Part shown: positions 24,766-32,251 of the stretch, in pieces
Layout of the letters: every line of letters starts with the position of its first letter
How positions within the stretch are numbered: position 1 is the first letter of the stretch
From: Streptomyces sp. MJM8645
Lineage (GTDB): Bacteria > Actinomycetota > Actinomycetes > Streptomycetales > Streptomycetaceae
Length of the DNA: 64,000 bases
Reading direction: 5' to 3'
Assembly: GCF_001625365.1 (NCBI RefSeq)
Contig: NZ_LJJF01000001.1
Location: forward strand, 6,436,501-6,500,500
Notes under the pieces: generated by a model
What the model was told of the DNA's origin: nothing
Seen by the model: the letters and a program-made list of their open reading frames with translations, nothing else
Databases searched by the model: none
Program-made: the position numbers and the translations under genes

Positions 24766-25818
24766 ATGAGCACACCCCAGACCCCCGCCGCAGCGCCCGC
24801 CCTGGGGCACTCGCTCAAGCACCTCGCCGTCCACCTGATCACCCCGCTGCTGATGTGCCTCGGCATGGCGCTCGCCTACCAGGGCGCCTTCCACCAGCCC
24901 GAGCCGCACCACCTGAAGGTCGCCGTGGTCGGCACCACCCCGCAGGCGCAGGGCCTGGCACAGGCGATCCAGGCCAAGGCCGGGGCGGCGGTCGACGTCC
25001 GCACCCTGCCCGACCGGGCGACCGCCGAGCAGCAGCTGCGCGACCGCGATCTGGTGGGGGCCTTCCTCCCGGACGCCAGGAGCCCCGAACTGCTCGTCGC
25101 CAAGGGGAACTCGGACACCTCGGCGGTGGCCGCCACGGCGGTGTTCAGCAACGTCACCGACCGGCAGGGCGTGCCGCTGCACGTCACCGACCTCACCACC
25201 CCGGCCGAGGGCGACCCGACCGGCCAGGGCCTGTTCTTCCTGCTGGTCGCGCTGAGCATCGGCTCCTACGCCAGCGTCGCCGTGATCGGCGCGGCCGGCG
25301 CCGGGCTGAGCATCCGGATCCGGGCGTTGGTCGGCGTGGCGGTGTCGCTGGTGGTGAGCGTGATCGGGATCGTCACCGCCGGACCGGTCTTCCATGTGGT
25401 CGACCACGACCTGGCCGCGGTGTGGGCGCTCGGCTGGCTCTACTCGGCGGGCATCGTCCTGATCGGCATCGGCCTGCACAGCTTCCTGAAGAAGTGGACC
25501 ACCCTGGCCCTGATGGTGCTGTTCGTGATGCTGAACTTCACCAGCTCCGGCGGCATCTTCCGGCCCGAGCTGCAGAACGGCTTCTTCGGCGCGCTGCACG
25601 GCTTCTGGACCGGCGCCGGCTTCCTGGAGGGCGCGCGCAGCATCCTGTACTTCGACGGCGGCGCGGGCCTCGGCGGGCACGTCGTGACCCTGGTGGTCTG
25701 GCTGCTGCTGGGCGGGGCCGCACTGGTGGCCGCCGCGCTCCACGAGGAGCGCGGGCGCCGGGCGGTGGAGAGCCCGGTGGAGGCCGAGGAGGAGATGGCG
25801 GAGGCGGTCGCGGTCTGA
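24766..25818 (+). CDS. YhgE/Pip-like ABC-2-type membrane protein
   Basis: A 350-residue membrane protein resembling YhgE/Pip and ABC-2 permease halves. One N-terminal helix (ITPLLMCLGMALAYQGAF) is followed by an extracytoplasmic domain of about 150 residues (LKVAVVGTTPQAQ, LVGAFLPD), then five or six helices beginning FFLLVALSIGSYASVAVIG and ending at VVTLVVWLLLGGAALVAAAL. A charged cytoplasmic tail follows. Relatives act in export or envelope stress. No ATPase lies next to it. The ATG at 24766 has GGAGGA about 13 nt upstream, rather far. Confidence 0.65.
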   Translation: MSTPQTPAAAPALGHSLKHLAVHLITPLLMCLGMALAYQGAFHQPEPHHLKVAVVGTTPQAQGLAQAIQAKAGAAVDVRTLPDRATAEQQLRDRDLVGAFLPDARSPELLVAKGNSDTSAVAATAVFSNVTDRQGVPLHVTDLTTPAEGDPTGQGLFFLLVALSIGSYASVAVIGAAGAGLSIRIRALVGVAVSLVVSVIGIVTAGPVFHVVDHDLAAVWALGWLYSAGIVLIGIGLHSFLKKWTTLALMVLFVMLNFTSSGGIFRPELQNGFFGALHGFWTGAGFLEGARSILYFDGGAGLGGHVVTLVVWLLLGGAALVAAALHEERGRRAVESPVEAEEEMAEAVAV

Positions 25819-25880
25819 CCGCACCGCACGTGAGTACTCCATCCGGCGCTGAGGGCATCGGCACCGGGTGGGGACCGACG

Positions 25881-25915
25881 GCCCGCGCCCGGCTCTGGAC
25901 AAGCCGGGCGCGGGC
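25881..25915 (+). terminator. terminator after the YhgE-like gene
   Basis: GCCCGCGCCCGGCT (25881-25894) and AGCCGGGCGCGGGC (25902-25915) form a perfect 14-bp stem with a 7-nt loop, 62 bp after the stop. Confidence 0.8.
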
Positions 25916-26010
25916 CGGTTTCGCGGCTCCGGTTCCGTGGCTCCGGGCTCATGGCTCCGGTTTCGTAACTCCGGTTCCGTGGCTCCGGGTTCATGACTCC
26001 GGGCTCATGG
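25916..26010. repeat. degenerate CCGTGGCTCCGG tandem repeat
   Basis: About eight imperfect 11-13 bp units built on GGCTCCGGNTCCGT or ATGACTCCGGGCTC follow the terminator. The stretch contains no convincing gene. Confidence 0.6.
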
Positions 26011-26081
26011 CGCGCCTTCGGGGTGCCCGTCGTCCGGGGCGCGGCCGGAGGCGGCGACGGGGATTCCTCCAGGGGTGAGGG

Positions 26082-27614
26082 TCATCGGGCGTCCCCGGCG
26101 GGGGCTGTCGCATCGCCGGACGGGGCGTCACTGCGCAGGTGCGGGCGGGCCAGCAGCAGGTAGAGCCCGCCGGCCGCGAGCACCGCCACGGCCGAGAGCA
26201 GCACGAGGTAGTCGTCGTACCAGGCGGCGTCCGGGGTGCGGCCCCAGCAGATGTTGACGATCGCGGCGAGCCCGTACACCAGCGCGCCGATGTTCACCGC
26301 CAGGCCCCAGCGGCCGAGCCGGAAGTCCCCGCTCGGGCGCCAGCCGCGCAGCCGGGCGCGCAGGGCGGCCAGCACCACCATCTGGAAGGCCAGGTAGATG
26401 CCGATGCTGGAGAAGGAGATGATCTTCGTCAGGGCACCCTCGGAGAGGGCCGAGGCGCCGACGATGATCACGCCCGGCACTGCCGCCGCGAGCAGCAGCG
26501 CGTACGGCGGCACCCGCAGGCGGTCCGAGACGGTGGCGAGCAGCCGGCTGCCCACGATCATCCGGTCCCGGGCGAAGGAGTACGCCAGCCGGCTCGCCGC
26601 CGCCTGGAGGCTCAGCACGCAGGACAGGAAGGAGATCAGCACCACGCCGATCACCACCCGGGCGCCGGTGGCGCCGAACGCGTCGTGCAGCACCGAGGCC
26701 ACCGGGTCCTTGTCGTCGCCGGAGACCACCGCGCCGATGTCCTGGATCGACATCACCAGCGCCAGGCTGACGCCGATCGCCGCCGCGCCGCCGACGTAGA
26801 TGGTGCGCCGCATCGACTTGGGGATCTGTCGACCGGGGTTCGGCACCTCCTCGGCGACGTCGCCGCACGCCTCGAAGCCGAAGAAGAGGAAGACCGCGAT
26901 CAGTCCGGCGGCCAGGAAGGCGTCGGTGTACGAGCCGCCGTCGCCCGCGCCGAAGCGGTCGAAGACCACGCCGAGGCCGTGGTAGCGGTGGGTCAGCAGC
27001 AGCCAGGCGCCGACCGCCAGAGCGCCCAGCAGCTCGGCGGCGAAGCCGAACACGGCCGCCGCCGACAGCACCTTGGTGCCGCCCAGGTTGATCACGGTGG
27101 CGAGCAGCAGCAGGCCGAGCGCACACCAGACGGTCGTCGCGGTGCTCGGTTCGACGCCCAGCAGCGCGGCCACGTACGGGCCGGCGCCGTAGGAGACCGC
27201 CGCGATGGTGGACATCAGCGCCAGCAGGTACACCCAGCCGGTCAGCCAGCCCCAGGTGCGGCCCCAGAGCCGGCGCGCCCACGGGTACACCCCGCCCGCC
27301 ACCGGGAACTGGGCGACCACCTCGCTGAACACCAGCGCCACCAGCAACTGGCCGACGCCGGCGATCAGGAAGCTCCACACCATCGGCGGGCCGGCGGTCG
27401 CGAGGGAGGAAGCGAAGAGTGTGTACACGCCGACGACCGGGGAGAGGTAGGTGAAGCCGAGGGAGAAGTTCGCCCAGAGGCTCATGTCGCGTTTGAACTC
27501 GGAGGTGTAGCCGAGGGCGGCCAGCCGAGCGGCATCGGCATCGGCATCGATGTCGGGGCCCTGAGGGGGGAGGGGGCCGGTCGGGGAGGTGGCACGTGCG
27601 CTGGCATCGGTCAT
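26082..27614 (-). CDS. APC family amino acid permease
   Basis: A 510-residue permease with about 12 helices, of the amino acid/GABA-choline-like APC branch. Features are the N-terminal DMSLWANFSLGFTYLSPVVG, VFSEVVAQFPVAGGVYPWAR, GFEACGDVAEEVPNPGRQIP (the conserved loop after helix 6) and SRLAYSFARDRM. It should import an amino acid or amine with protons. The ATG at 27614 has AGGAGCAGG upstream. The divergent FadR-type regulator 180 bp away is its probable controller. A poly-Asp/Ala stretch (DIDADADAA) near the start is encoded by a GGCATC repeat. Confidence 0.85.
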   Translation of the reverse strand: MTDASARATSPTGPLPPQGPDIDADADAARLAALGYTSEFKRDMSLWANFSLGFTYLSPVVGVYTLFASSLATAGPPMVWSFLIAGVGQLLVALVFSEVVAQFPVAGGVYPWARRLWGRTWGWLTGWVYLLALMSTIAAVSYGAGPYVAALLGVEPSTATTVWCALGLLLLATVINLGGTKVLSAAAVFGFAAELLGALAVGAWLLLTHRYHGLGVVFDRFGAGDGGSYTDAFLAAGLIAVFLFFGFEACGDVAEEVPNPGRQIPKSMRRTIYVGGAAAIGVSLALVMSIQDIGAVVSGDDKDPVASVLHDAFGATGARVVIGVVLISFLSCVLSLQAAASRLAYSFARDRMIVGSRLLATVSDRLRVPPYALLLAAAVPGVIIVGASALSEGALTKIISFSSIGIYLAFQMVVLAALRARLRGWRPSGDFRLGRWGLAVNIGALVYGLAAIVNICWGRTPDAAWYDDYLVLLSAVAVLAAGGLYLLLARPHLRSDAPSGDATAPAGDAR

Positions 27615-27793
27615 GACCTGCTCCTGCTCCTGGGAACGTGGCGTGACGCGTGAGGGCTTACCGGGGGTGGTGCTCGGACCGGGATCGCGGGAAAACATAT
27701 GAGATCGGGTTTCTAGCGGCAAGGGTGCGTGCCCGACCGGGAGGTACCCTGCCGGGAGCACCCAGTCCGACGGTGATCGAGGAGGGGGCCGGC
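27615..27793. promoter_or_regulatory. divergent promoter region permease/FadR regulator
   Basis: A 179-bp region with one AT-richer patch, GAAAACATATGAGATCGGG followed by TTTCTAG (27690-27715), the likely location of promoters and of a FadR-type operator. I could not identify a clean palindrome. Confidence 0.35.
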
Positions 27794-28546
27794 GTGGCGA
27801 CGATCGGGAGCACGACCCCGCTGCTCAGCGCCGTCCTCGCGCCATTGACCGACCTCGGCCGCGCCGATGCCGTGGCCCGCCGGATCACCGAGGCGATCGC
27901 CCTCGGCCTGGTCGTCGACGGGGACCAACTGCCCAGCGAGAACGACCTCGCCGACCGGCTCGGCGTCGCCAACGGCACCGTCCGCGAGGCGCTCGCCCTG
28001 CTCCGCGAGGCCGACCTGATCGAGACCCGGCGCGGCCGCAACGGCGGCAGCTTCGTCCGCACCCCCGGCGAGGGCTCCGAACGCCTCCAACTCGCCCGGC
28101 TGCGCGACCTCGCCACCGTCGACCTGCGCGATCTCGGCGACGAGGAACTGGCCGTTTCCGGCACCGCCGCCCGGCTCGCCGCCGAACGCGCCCCCGCCGA
28201 CCTCGCGCCCCGGCTCACCCGGCTGGTGCACGACCTGCGCGACGCCGCCGGGCCCGCCGAGCAGCGCCGCGCCGACGCCCGCTTCCACATCGAACTCGCC
28301 GTCGCCGCCCAGTCCGTGCGCCTCACCCGGCTCGCCGTACGGCTCCAGGCCGAACTCGGCCCGCTGCTCTGGCTGCCCGCACCGCACGGCCCCGACCAGG
28401 AACGGTTCGCCGAGCAGCACCGGGAGATCCTGGTCGCCGTCCTGGCCGGCGACGCGGCCGGGGCCCGGACCGCCGCCGAGGTGCACACCGTCGCCTGCGT
28501 GCACCACCTGGTGCGGGGGCACCTCCAGCTGGCGGGCGACGGCTGA
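27794..28546 (+). CDS. FadR-type GntR family regulator
   Basis: A 250-residue regulator. The GntR winged helix covers about residues 25-85 (LPSENDLADRLGVANGTVREALALL, LIETRRGRNGGSFV), and the helical FCD domain follows with ARFHIELAVAAQSVRL and HREILVAVLAGDAAGA, holding His residues that usually bind a metal and carboxylate ligand. I start at GTG 27794 with GGAGGGGG upstream, because the longer frame from 27650 would run over the promoter. It most likely represses the divergent permease and responds to its amino-acid or carboxylate substrate. Confidence 0.85.
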   Translation: MATIGSTTPLLSAVLAPLTDLGRADAVARRITEAIALGLVVDGDQLPSENDLADRLGVANGTVREALALLREADLIETRRGRNGGSFVRTPGEGSERLQLARLRDLATVDLRDLGDEELAVSGTAARLAAERAPADLAPRLTRLVHDLRDAAGPAEQRRADARFHIELAVAAQSVRLTRLAVRLQAELGPLLWLPAPHGPDQERFAEQHREILVAVLAGDAAGARTAAEVHTVACVHHLVRGHLQLAGDG

Positions 28547-28609
28547 CGGACACGGCTGACGGACGACGGCTGACCGGAGGCCCGGATATGACCTGCACTC
28601 CTGGATGTA

Positions 28610-29386
28610 TCAGCCCTGTTTTGGCGCGGGCGGCCGGGTGAAGCAGCAGTCGCCGCAGACCCCGGCGCCCGGCCCCACCCGGTAGTACAGGCAGCAGCTG
28701 GTCCGTCGGAAGGCTGCGCCGCGCGGGCCGGTCCGCAGCGTCCCGGTGCCGGCCAGCGGCGGGCGCGCGAGCAGCTCCGCGACCAACGCCCGTGCGGGGA
28801 CCGGCGCGTGGGCGTCCAGGACTCGCAGCGTACCGGCCAGGGCGGAGGCGGCGTTGCCCGTCAGCAGCCGGGCGGAGAGTGGGACGGCGGACCGCACCGC
28901 CGCCGCCAGCGGCTCCAACTGGCCTACCAGGACGGCCCCGTACAGCTGGTCGGCGAGCGGGATCGGAGTGGGGAGCGAAGCGGGGAACGGAGCGGGGAGC
29001 GGGGGCTCCGGCGGCGTCCAGAGGTCGAGCGGCCCCTGATCCGGGATCCGTACCCAGGCGTGCTCCAGCGTCGGGACCGTGCCCAGCAGGACGGCCGCCC
29101 CGAGGCCCACCGACCAGAAGCGGGCGGCCAGTCCGAGGTGCAGGATCGACGCGGCGACCCGGGGCTCGGCGGTGCCGAGCCGCTGCGCCACCACCCGGAT
29201 CCGCCGGGCCAGCGGCGCGTCCGGCCCGGTGCCGTACAGCTCGGGCAGCGGCCGGAAGCCCGGGGGCGGTCCCGCGCCGGGCTCGGCGGGGGTGTCGAGC
29301 GCGAAGTACGGGCCGACGGCGGCGAGTCGGCCGTAGTCGGGGCGGCCGGCGTTCCCGGTGCCGTCGGCGGGGCGGTCGACGGGCAT
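28610..29386 (-). CDS. FhuF-like (2Fe-2S) ferric iron reductase
   Basis: A 258-residue protein of the siderophore-iron reductase FhuF type. The C-terminus carries SCCLYYRVGPGAGVCGDCCF, the CC-x10-C-x2-C pattern that binds the unusual 2Fe-2S cluster. The N-terminal two thirds are Leu/Ala/Pro-rich helices (SILHLGLAARFWSVGLGAAVL, then LADQLYGAVL) as in the family. It should reduce ferric siderophores in the cytoplasm to release iron. The Pro-rich middle segment PFPASLPTPIP is encoded by a short GGGGAGCG repeat. No iron box is evident upstream. It is convergent with the FadR-type gene. Confidence 0.8.
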   Translation of the reverse strand: MPVDRPADGTGNAGRPDYGRLAAVGPYFALDTPAEPGAGPPPGFRPLPELYGTGPDAPLARRIRVVAQRLGTAEPRVAASILHLGLAARFWSVGLGAAVLLGTVPTLEHAWVRIPDQGPLDLWTPPEPPLPAPFPASLPTPIPLADQLYGAVLVGQLEPLAAAVRSAVPLSARLLTGNAASALAGTLRVLDAHAPVPARALVAELLARPPLAGTGTLRTGPRGAAFRRTSCCLYYRVGPGAGVCGDCCFTRPPAPKQG

Positions 29387-29519
29387 CGGGCGGGCCTCCA
29401 GGGCGTTCAGGGCGCTCGGGTGATCGGTGTGATCGGTGCGTTCGGGCGCGCGGAGGAACGGTACCGCGCCGTCGGGGTGGCGGCCGGTGAGCGCGCCACC
29501 CCGACGGGCTCGGCCGGGG

Positions 29520-31103
29520 TCAGTGTCCTCGGCCGCCGCCGCGGGCGCCGCGCGGGCGGGTGAGCGTGAAGCGGTCGACGGGGACGAGGTCTCCGTACGG
29601 GCCGCTGACGGAGTAGTAGGTGACGTCGATGGTGGTCCGGCCGCCGCGCTCGCCCGGGTCGACCTCGAAGGCGGCGAAGCCGTACGGGTTGTCGGCGTCG
29701 CGGAAGGCCGACCAGGGGGCGTCCTCGATCACGTACTGCGGGGGCCGCTTGCCGGTGGCCGGGTCGACGGCGCCGACGCCGGTGATGACGCGGGCCTTGG
29801 CGGGCTCGAAGAAGAGGCCGTTGGAGGGGGCGGAGGTGCCGCCGCCGCCGATCACCATGTGAACGGTGCCCCGGGTGGTGTCGATGGTCCGGGTGTCGGT
29901 GGCGACCGGGATGGGGGTGCGGGTGTCGGTCTGCTGCTGGCCGCGGATCGGGTGCGAGCGCTCGTAGTGGTGCTCGTGGCCGCAGACCACCAGGTCGACG
30001 CCGTACTTGTCGAACAGCGGTACCCAGGTCTCGCGGATGCCGAGGTCGGCGCCGTTGAACTTGTCGGCGGTGGAGATGACGACCTGGTGCATGCAGACCA
30101 CGATCCAGTCGATCTCGGGGTTCGCGTTGGCGGCGGCCAACTCCCGTTCCAGCCAGCGCTGTTGGGCGCCCCCGGAGTAGCCGTGGACGTAGGAGTCGCC
30201 GGCGTCCTGGTAGGCGACGTCGTCGTTGTTGAGGCTGATGACGCGGACCGCGCCGGCGGTGAACGCGTACCAGAGGCCGTGCAGTTCGTCGTCGGAGCCG
30301 GACGGGGGGAGGTCGAAGTAGGCCTGGTAGGCGCCGTAGCCGGTCGGGCCGTTGCCGCGCTCGTTCTCGTGGTTGCCGGCGGCGGGCATCCAGGGACGGT
30401 GGCGGGCGGAGCGGCTGTTGTTCTCGAACCAGTCGGACCAGGTGCGGACCCGGTCGGTGGCGAGGTTGGCGTAGCAGAGGTCCCCGTTGACGAGGTGGAA
30501 CAGCGGGGCGATCCGCTCGACTCCGGCGGTGGTGTCGCCGGCGGCGGGGCTGCCCAGGTTGTCGTTGGCGTAGCCGTTCGCGGTCTTCTTGCCGAGGGTG
30601 GGGGTGCCCTGGTCGCCGAAGCTGGTGAAGGTGAAGGCGGCCCGGCCGCGCGGGGCGGTGCGGACGGTGCCGAGCTCCGGGGTGGCGCCGTCGTGGACGG
30701 CGGCGTACACGTAGTCCGTGTCGGGGTGCAGGCCGCTCAGCCGGGCGTGGTGGATCTGGACCTCGGTGCCGGACTTGGCGTCCCGGTAGGTGCTGGTGTC
30801 GGCCTGCACGCTGCGGCCCAAGCCGCCGTTCGAAGTGCCGTACCGGACACGGGGGTTGCCGACCGAGGCGGTGGTGTGCCAGGAGACCACGACCTCGCGC
30901 GAGGCGTCCGAGCCGAACTGGAGGTGCAGCCCGGCGACACGCGGGGCGCCGGAGCGGTCCGGCCGCTCCAGCAGCAGCGGGGAGGCGGCGGCGGGCGTGG
31001 CCGCGATGCCGGAGAGGGAGACGGCGCCGCCGAGACCGAGACCGGTGGCACCGGCCAGGATCCCGCGCCGGCTGACGGGGGGATGTCCACTGGAAGCGTT
31101 CAT
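29520..31103 (-). CDS. purple acid phosphatase family metallophosphoesterase (Tat-secreted)
   Basis: A 527-residue secreted phosphatase. The start MNASSGHPPVSRRGILAGAT is a Tat signal with the twin arginine and an AxA cleavage near 39. A fibronectin-like N-terminal domain (LHLQFGSDASREVVVSWHT) precedes the metallophosphoesterase core: FTSFGDQGT, LVNGDLCYAN, PAAGNHEN, VCMHQ and CGHEHHYERSHP, the full set of dinuclear metal ligands, with Tyr in the expected block for purple acid phosphatases. It likely releases phosphate from organic esters outside the cell. I start at ATG 31103. No pho box was recognised. Confidence 0.87.
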   Translation of the reverse strand: MNASSGHPPVSRRGILAGATGLGLGGAVSLSGIAATPAAASPLLLERPDRSGAPRVAGLHLQFGSDASREVVVSWHTTASVGNPRVRYGTSNGGLGRSVQADTSTYRDAKSGTEVQIHHARLSGLHPDTDYVYAAVHDGATPELGTVRTAPRGRAAFTFTSFGDQGTPTLGKKTANGYANDNLGSPAAGDTTAGVERIAPLFHLVNGDLCYANLATDRVRTWSDWFENNSRSARHRPWMPAAGNHENERGNGPTGYGAYQAYFDLPPSGSDDELHGLWYAFTAGAVRVISLNNDDVAYQDAGDSYVHGYSGGAQQRWLERELAAANANPEIDWIVVCMHQVVISTADKFNGADLGIRETWVPLFDKYGVDLVVCGHEHHYERSHPIRGQQQTDTRTPIPVATDTRTIDTTRGTVHMVIGGGGTSAPSNGLFFEPAKARVITGVGAVDPATGKRPPQYVIEDAPWSAFRDADNPYGFAAFEVDPGERGGRTTIDVTYYSVSGPYGDLVPVDRFTLTRPRGARGGGRGH

Positions 31104-31227
31104 GGCCGCCAGCCTCACCGGGTGTTGGTGAACCGCGCCGGGCCCGTGACGTGAACTTCCCACCCACCGGGCCGCATTGGCGGCGGGCGGGGCCGGCGGT
31201 CCGGACGGGCGTGGCAGACTGCCTGCC

Positions 31228-31932
31228 GTGACGAGTACGAACGGTGTGACGAGTGCGAACGGTGAGTGCCCGCGGATCATCCGTACGCTGATCGCGGACG
31301 ACCAGGAGGGCGTCCGGCGCGGCGTCCGGCGGATCCTGGCGGCGCAGCCGGACATCGAGGTGGTGGGGGAGGCCGCCGACGGGCTGGCCGCGCTGGAACT
31401 GGCGGCCGAACTGCGCCCGGACGTCGCGCTGGTGGACATCCGGATGCCGCGGATGGACGGACTGGAGCTGACCCGGCGGTTGGCCGGGCCGGGGGTGGCG
31501 GAGCCGGTGCGGGTGGTGGTGCTGACCACCTTCGACCTGGACGAGTACGTGTACCCGGCGCTGCGGCACGGTGCGTCCGGGTTCCTGCTGAAGCGCTCGG
31601 GGCCGGCGCTGCTCGTCGAGGCGGTGCGGGCGGCGGCGGACGGGGAGAGCCTGATCAGTCCGTCGGTCACGGTCCGGCTGCTGCGGCAGGTGACGGCGCC
31701 GCGCCGTCCGGAGCCCCGCTCGGCGCCGGTGGTCCCGTTGACCGAGCGGGAGATGGAGATCGCCGGTCACGTGGCGGCGGGCCGGACGAACGCGGACATC
31801 GCCGCCGAACTGTTCATCTCGCCGGGCACGGTGAAGACGCACGTCGCGAGCGTCCAGCGCAAGCTCGGGGTGGCGAACCGGGTCGGCATCGCCGTCCACG
31901 CCTGGGAGATGGGCTACCCGGTGCCGCAGTGA
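31228..31932 (+). CDS. LuxR-type response regulator, orphan
   Basis: A 234-residue NarL/FixJ-type regulator. The receiver domain has TLIADDQEGV, phosphoacceptor Asp70 in LVDIRMPRMDG, VVLTTFDLDEYV and FLLKRSGPALL. The LuxR helix-turn-helix is about 165-225 (LTEREMEIAGHVAAGRTNAD, then SPGTVKTHVASVQRKLG). GTG 31228 lies 7 nt after CAGACT (31215-31220), so it may be leaderless. The first 12 codons are an 18-bp tandem duplication (VTSTNG-VTSANG), so the second GTG is an alternative start. No histidine kinase gene adjoins it, whereas such regulators normally follow one. Confidence 0.85.
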   Translation: MTSTNGVTSANGECPRIIRTLIADDQEGVRRGVRRILAAQPDIEVVGEAADGLAALELAAELRPDVALVDIRMPRMDGLELTRRLAGPGVAEPVRVVVLTTFDLDEYVYPALRHGASGFLLKRSGPALLVEAVRAAADGESLISPSVTVRLLRQVTAPRRPEPRSAPVVPLTEREMEIAGHVAAGRTNADIAAELFISPGTVKTHVASVQRKLGVANRVGIAVHAWEMGYPVPQ

Positions 31933-31968
31933 CGGGCACCGCGGCGACGGGCCCCTGCCGCGACGGAC

Positions 31969-32003
31969 GCGTCCACGGAGCCGAGGGGGCGCTCCGTGGA
32001 CGC
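31969..32003. terminator. terminator of the response regulator gene
   Basis: GCGTCCACGGAG (31969-31980) and CTCCGTGGACGC (31992-32003), a perfect 12-bp stem with an 11-nt loop, 36 bp after the stop. Confidence 0.8.
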
Positions 32004-32203
32004 GGGGAACCTACGAGGCGGGGGTGGCCTCCGGACATCGTGTCCTCCGGCCGGCAGTTCGATCGTCGACCGAGGTAGTACCAGTGGCAGACCCTGATCC
32101 GTCTCGATCTGTCACCACTGCCTCCTGCGGTCGAACTCCTTCAGCTGCCTCGCAGGTCCACTTCCCATCATGCGCTTCCCACGCCGTGTGCACCAGGGGT
32201 CAA

Positions 32204-32249
32204 CCGCCCGAAATCGGATGGATTTCGCAAGTCGGGAGATTTCGGGCGG
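32204..32249 (-). terminator. terminator of the PNGase-A-like gene
   Basis: CCGCCCGAAATC (32204-32215) and GATTTCGGGCGG (32238-32249), a perfect 12-bp stem with a 22-nt loop, abutting the stop codon on the minus strand. Confidence 0.75.
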
Positions 32250-32251
32250 CG

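Larger units (their letters stand above)
31933..32251. other. convergent spacer with two terminators
   Basis: A 319-bp region between the response regulator and PNGase-A-like genes. It holds the two strong hairpins listed separately and a bulged hairpin with CAGTGG/CCACTG arms (about 32082-32120). A 60-codon open frame on the minus strand (32011-32193) has no ribosome site or recognisable domain, and I do not call it. Confidence 0.55.

Noticed and set aside
32082..32120. Bulged hairpin CAGTGG...CCACTG as an operator or sRNA
   Set aside because: Arms are short and interrupted by a three-base bulge. No promoter or terminator accompanies it.
32011..32193. 60-codon minus-strand open frame between two terminators
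   Set aside because: No ribosome site, no recognisable domain, and it lies downstream of the PNGase-A-like terminator. Open frames of this size are common by chance at this GC content.
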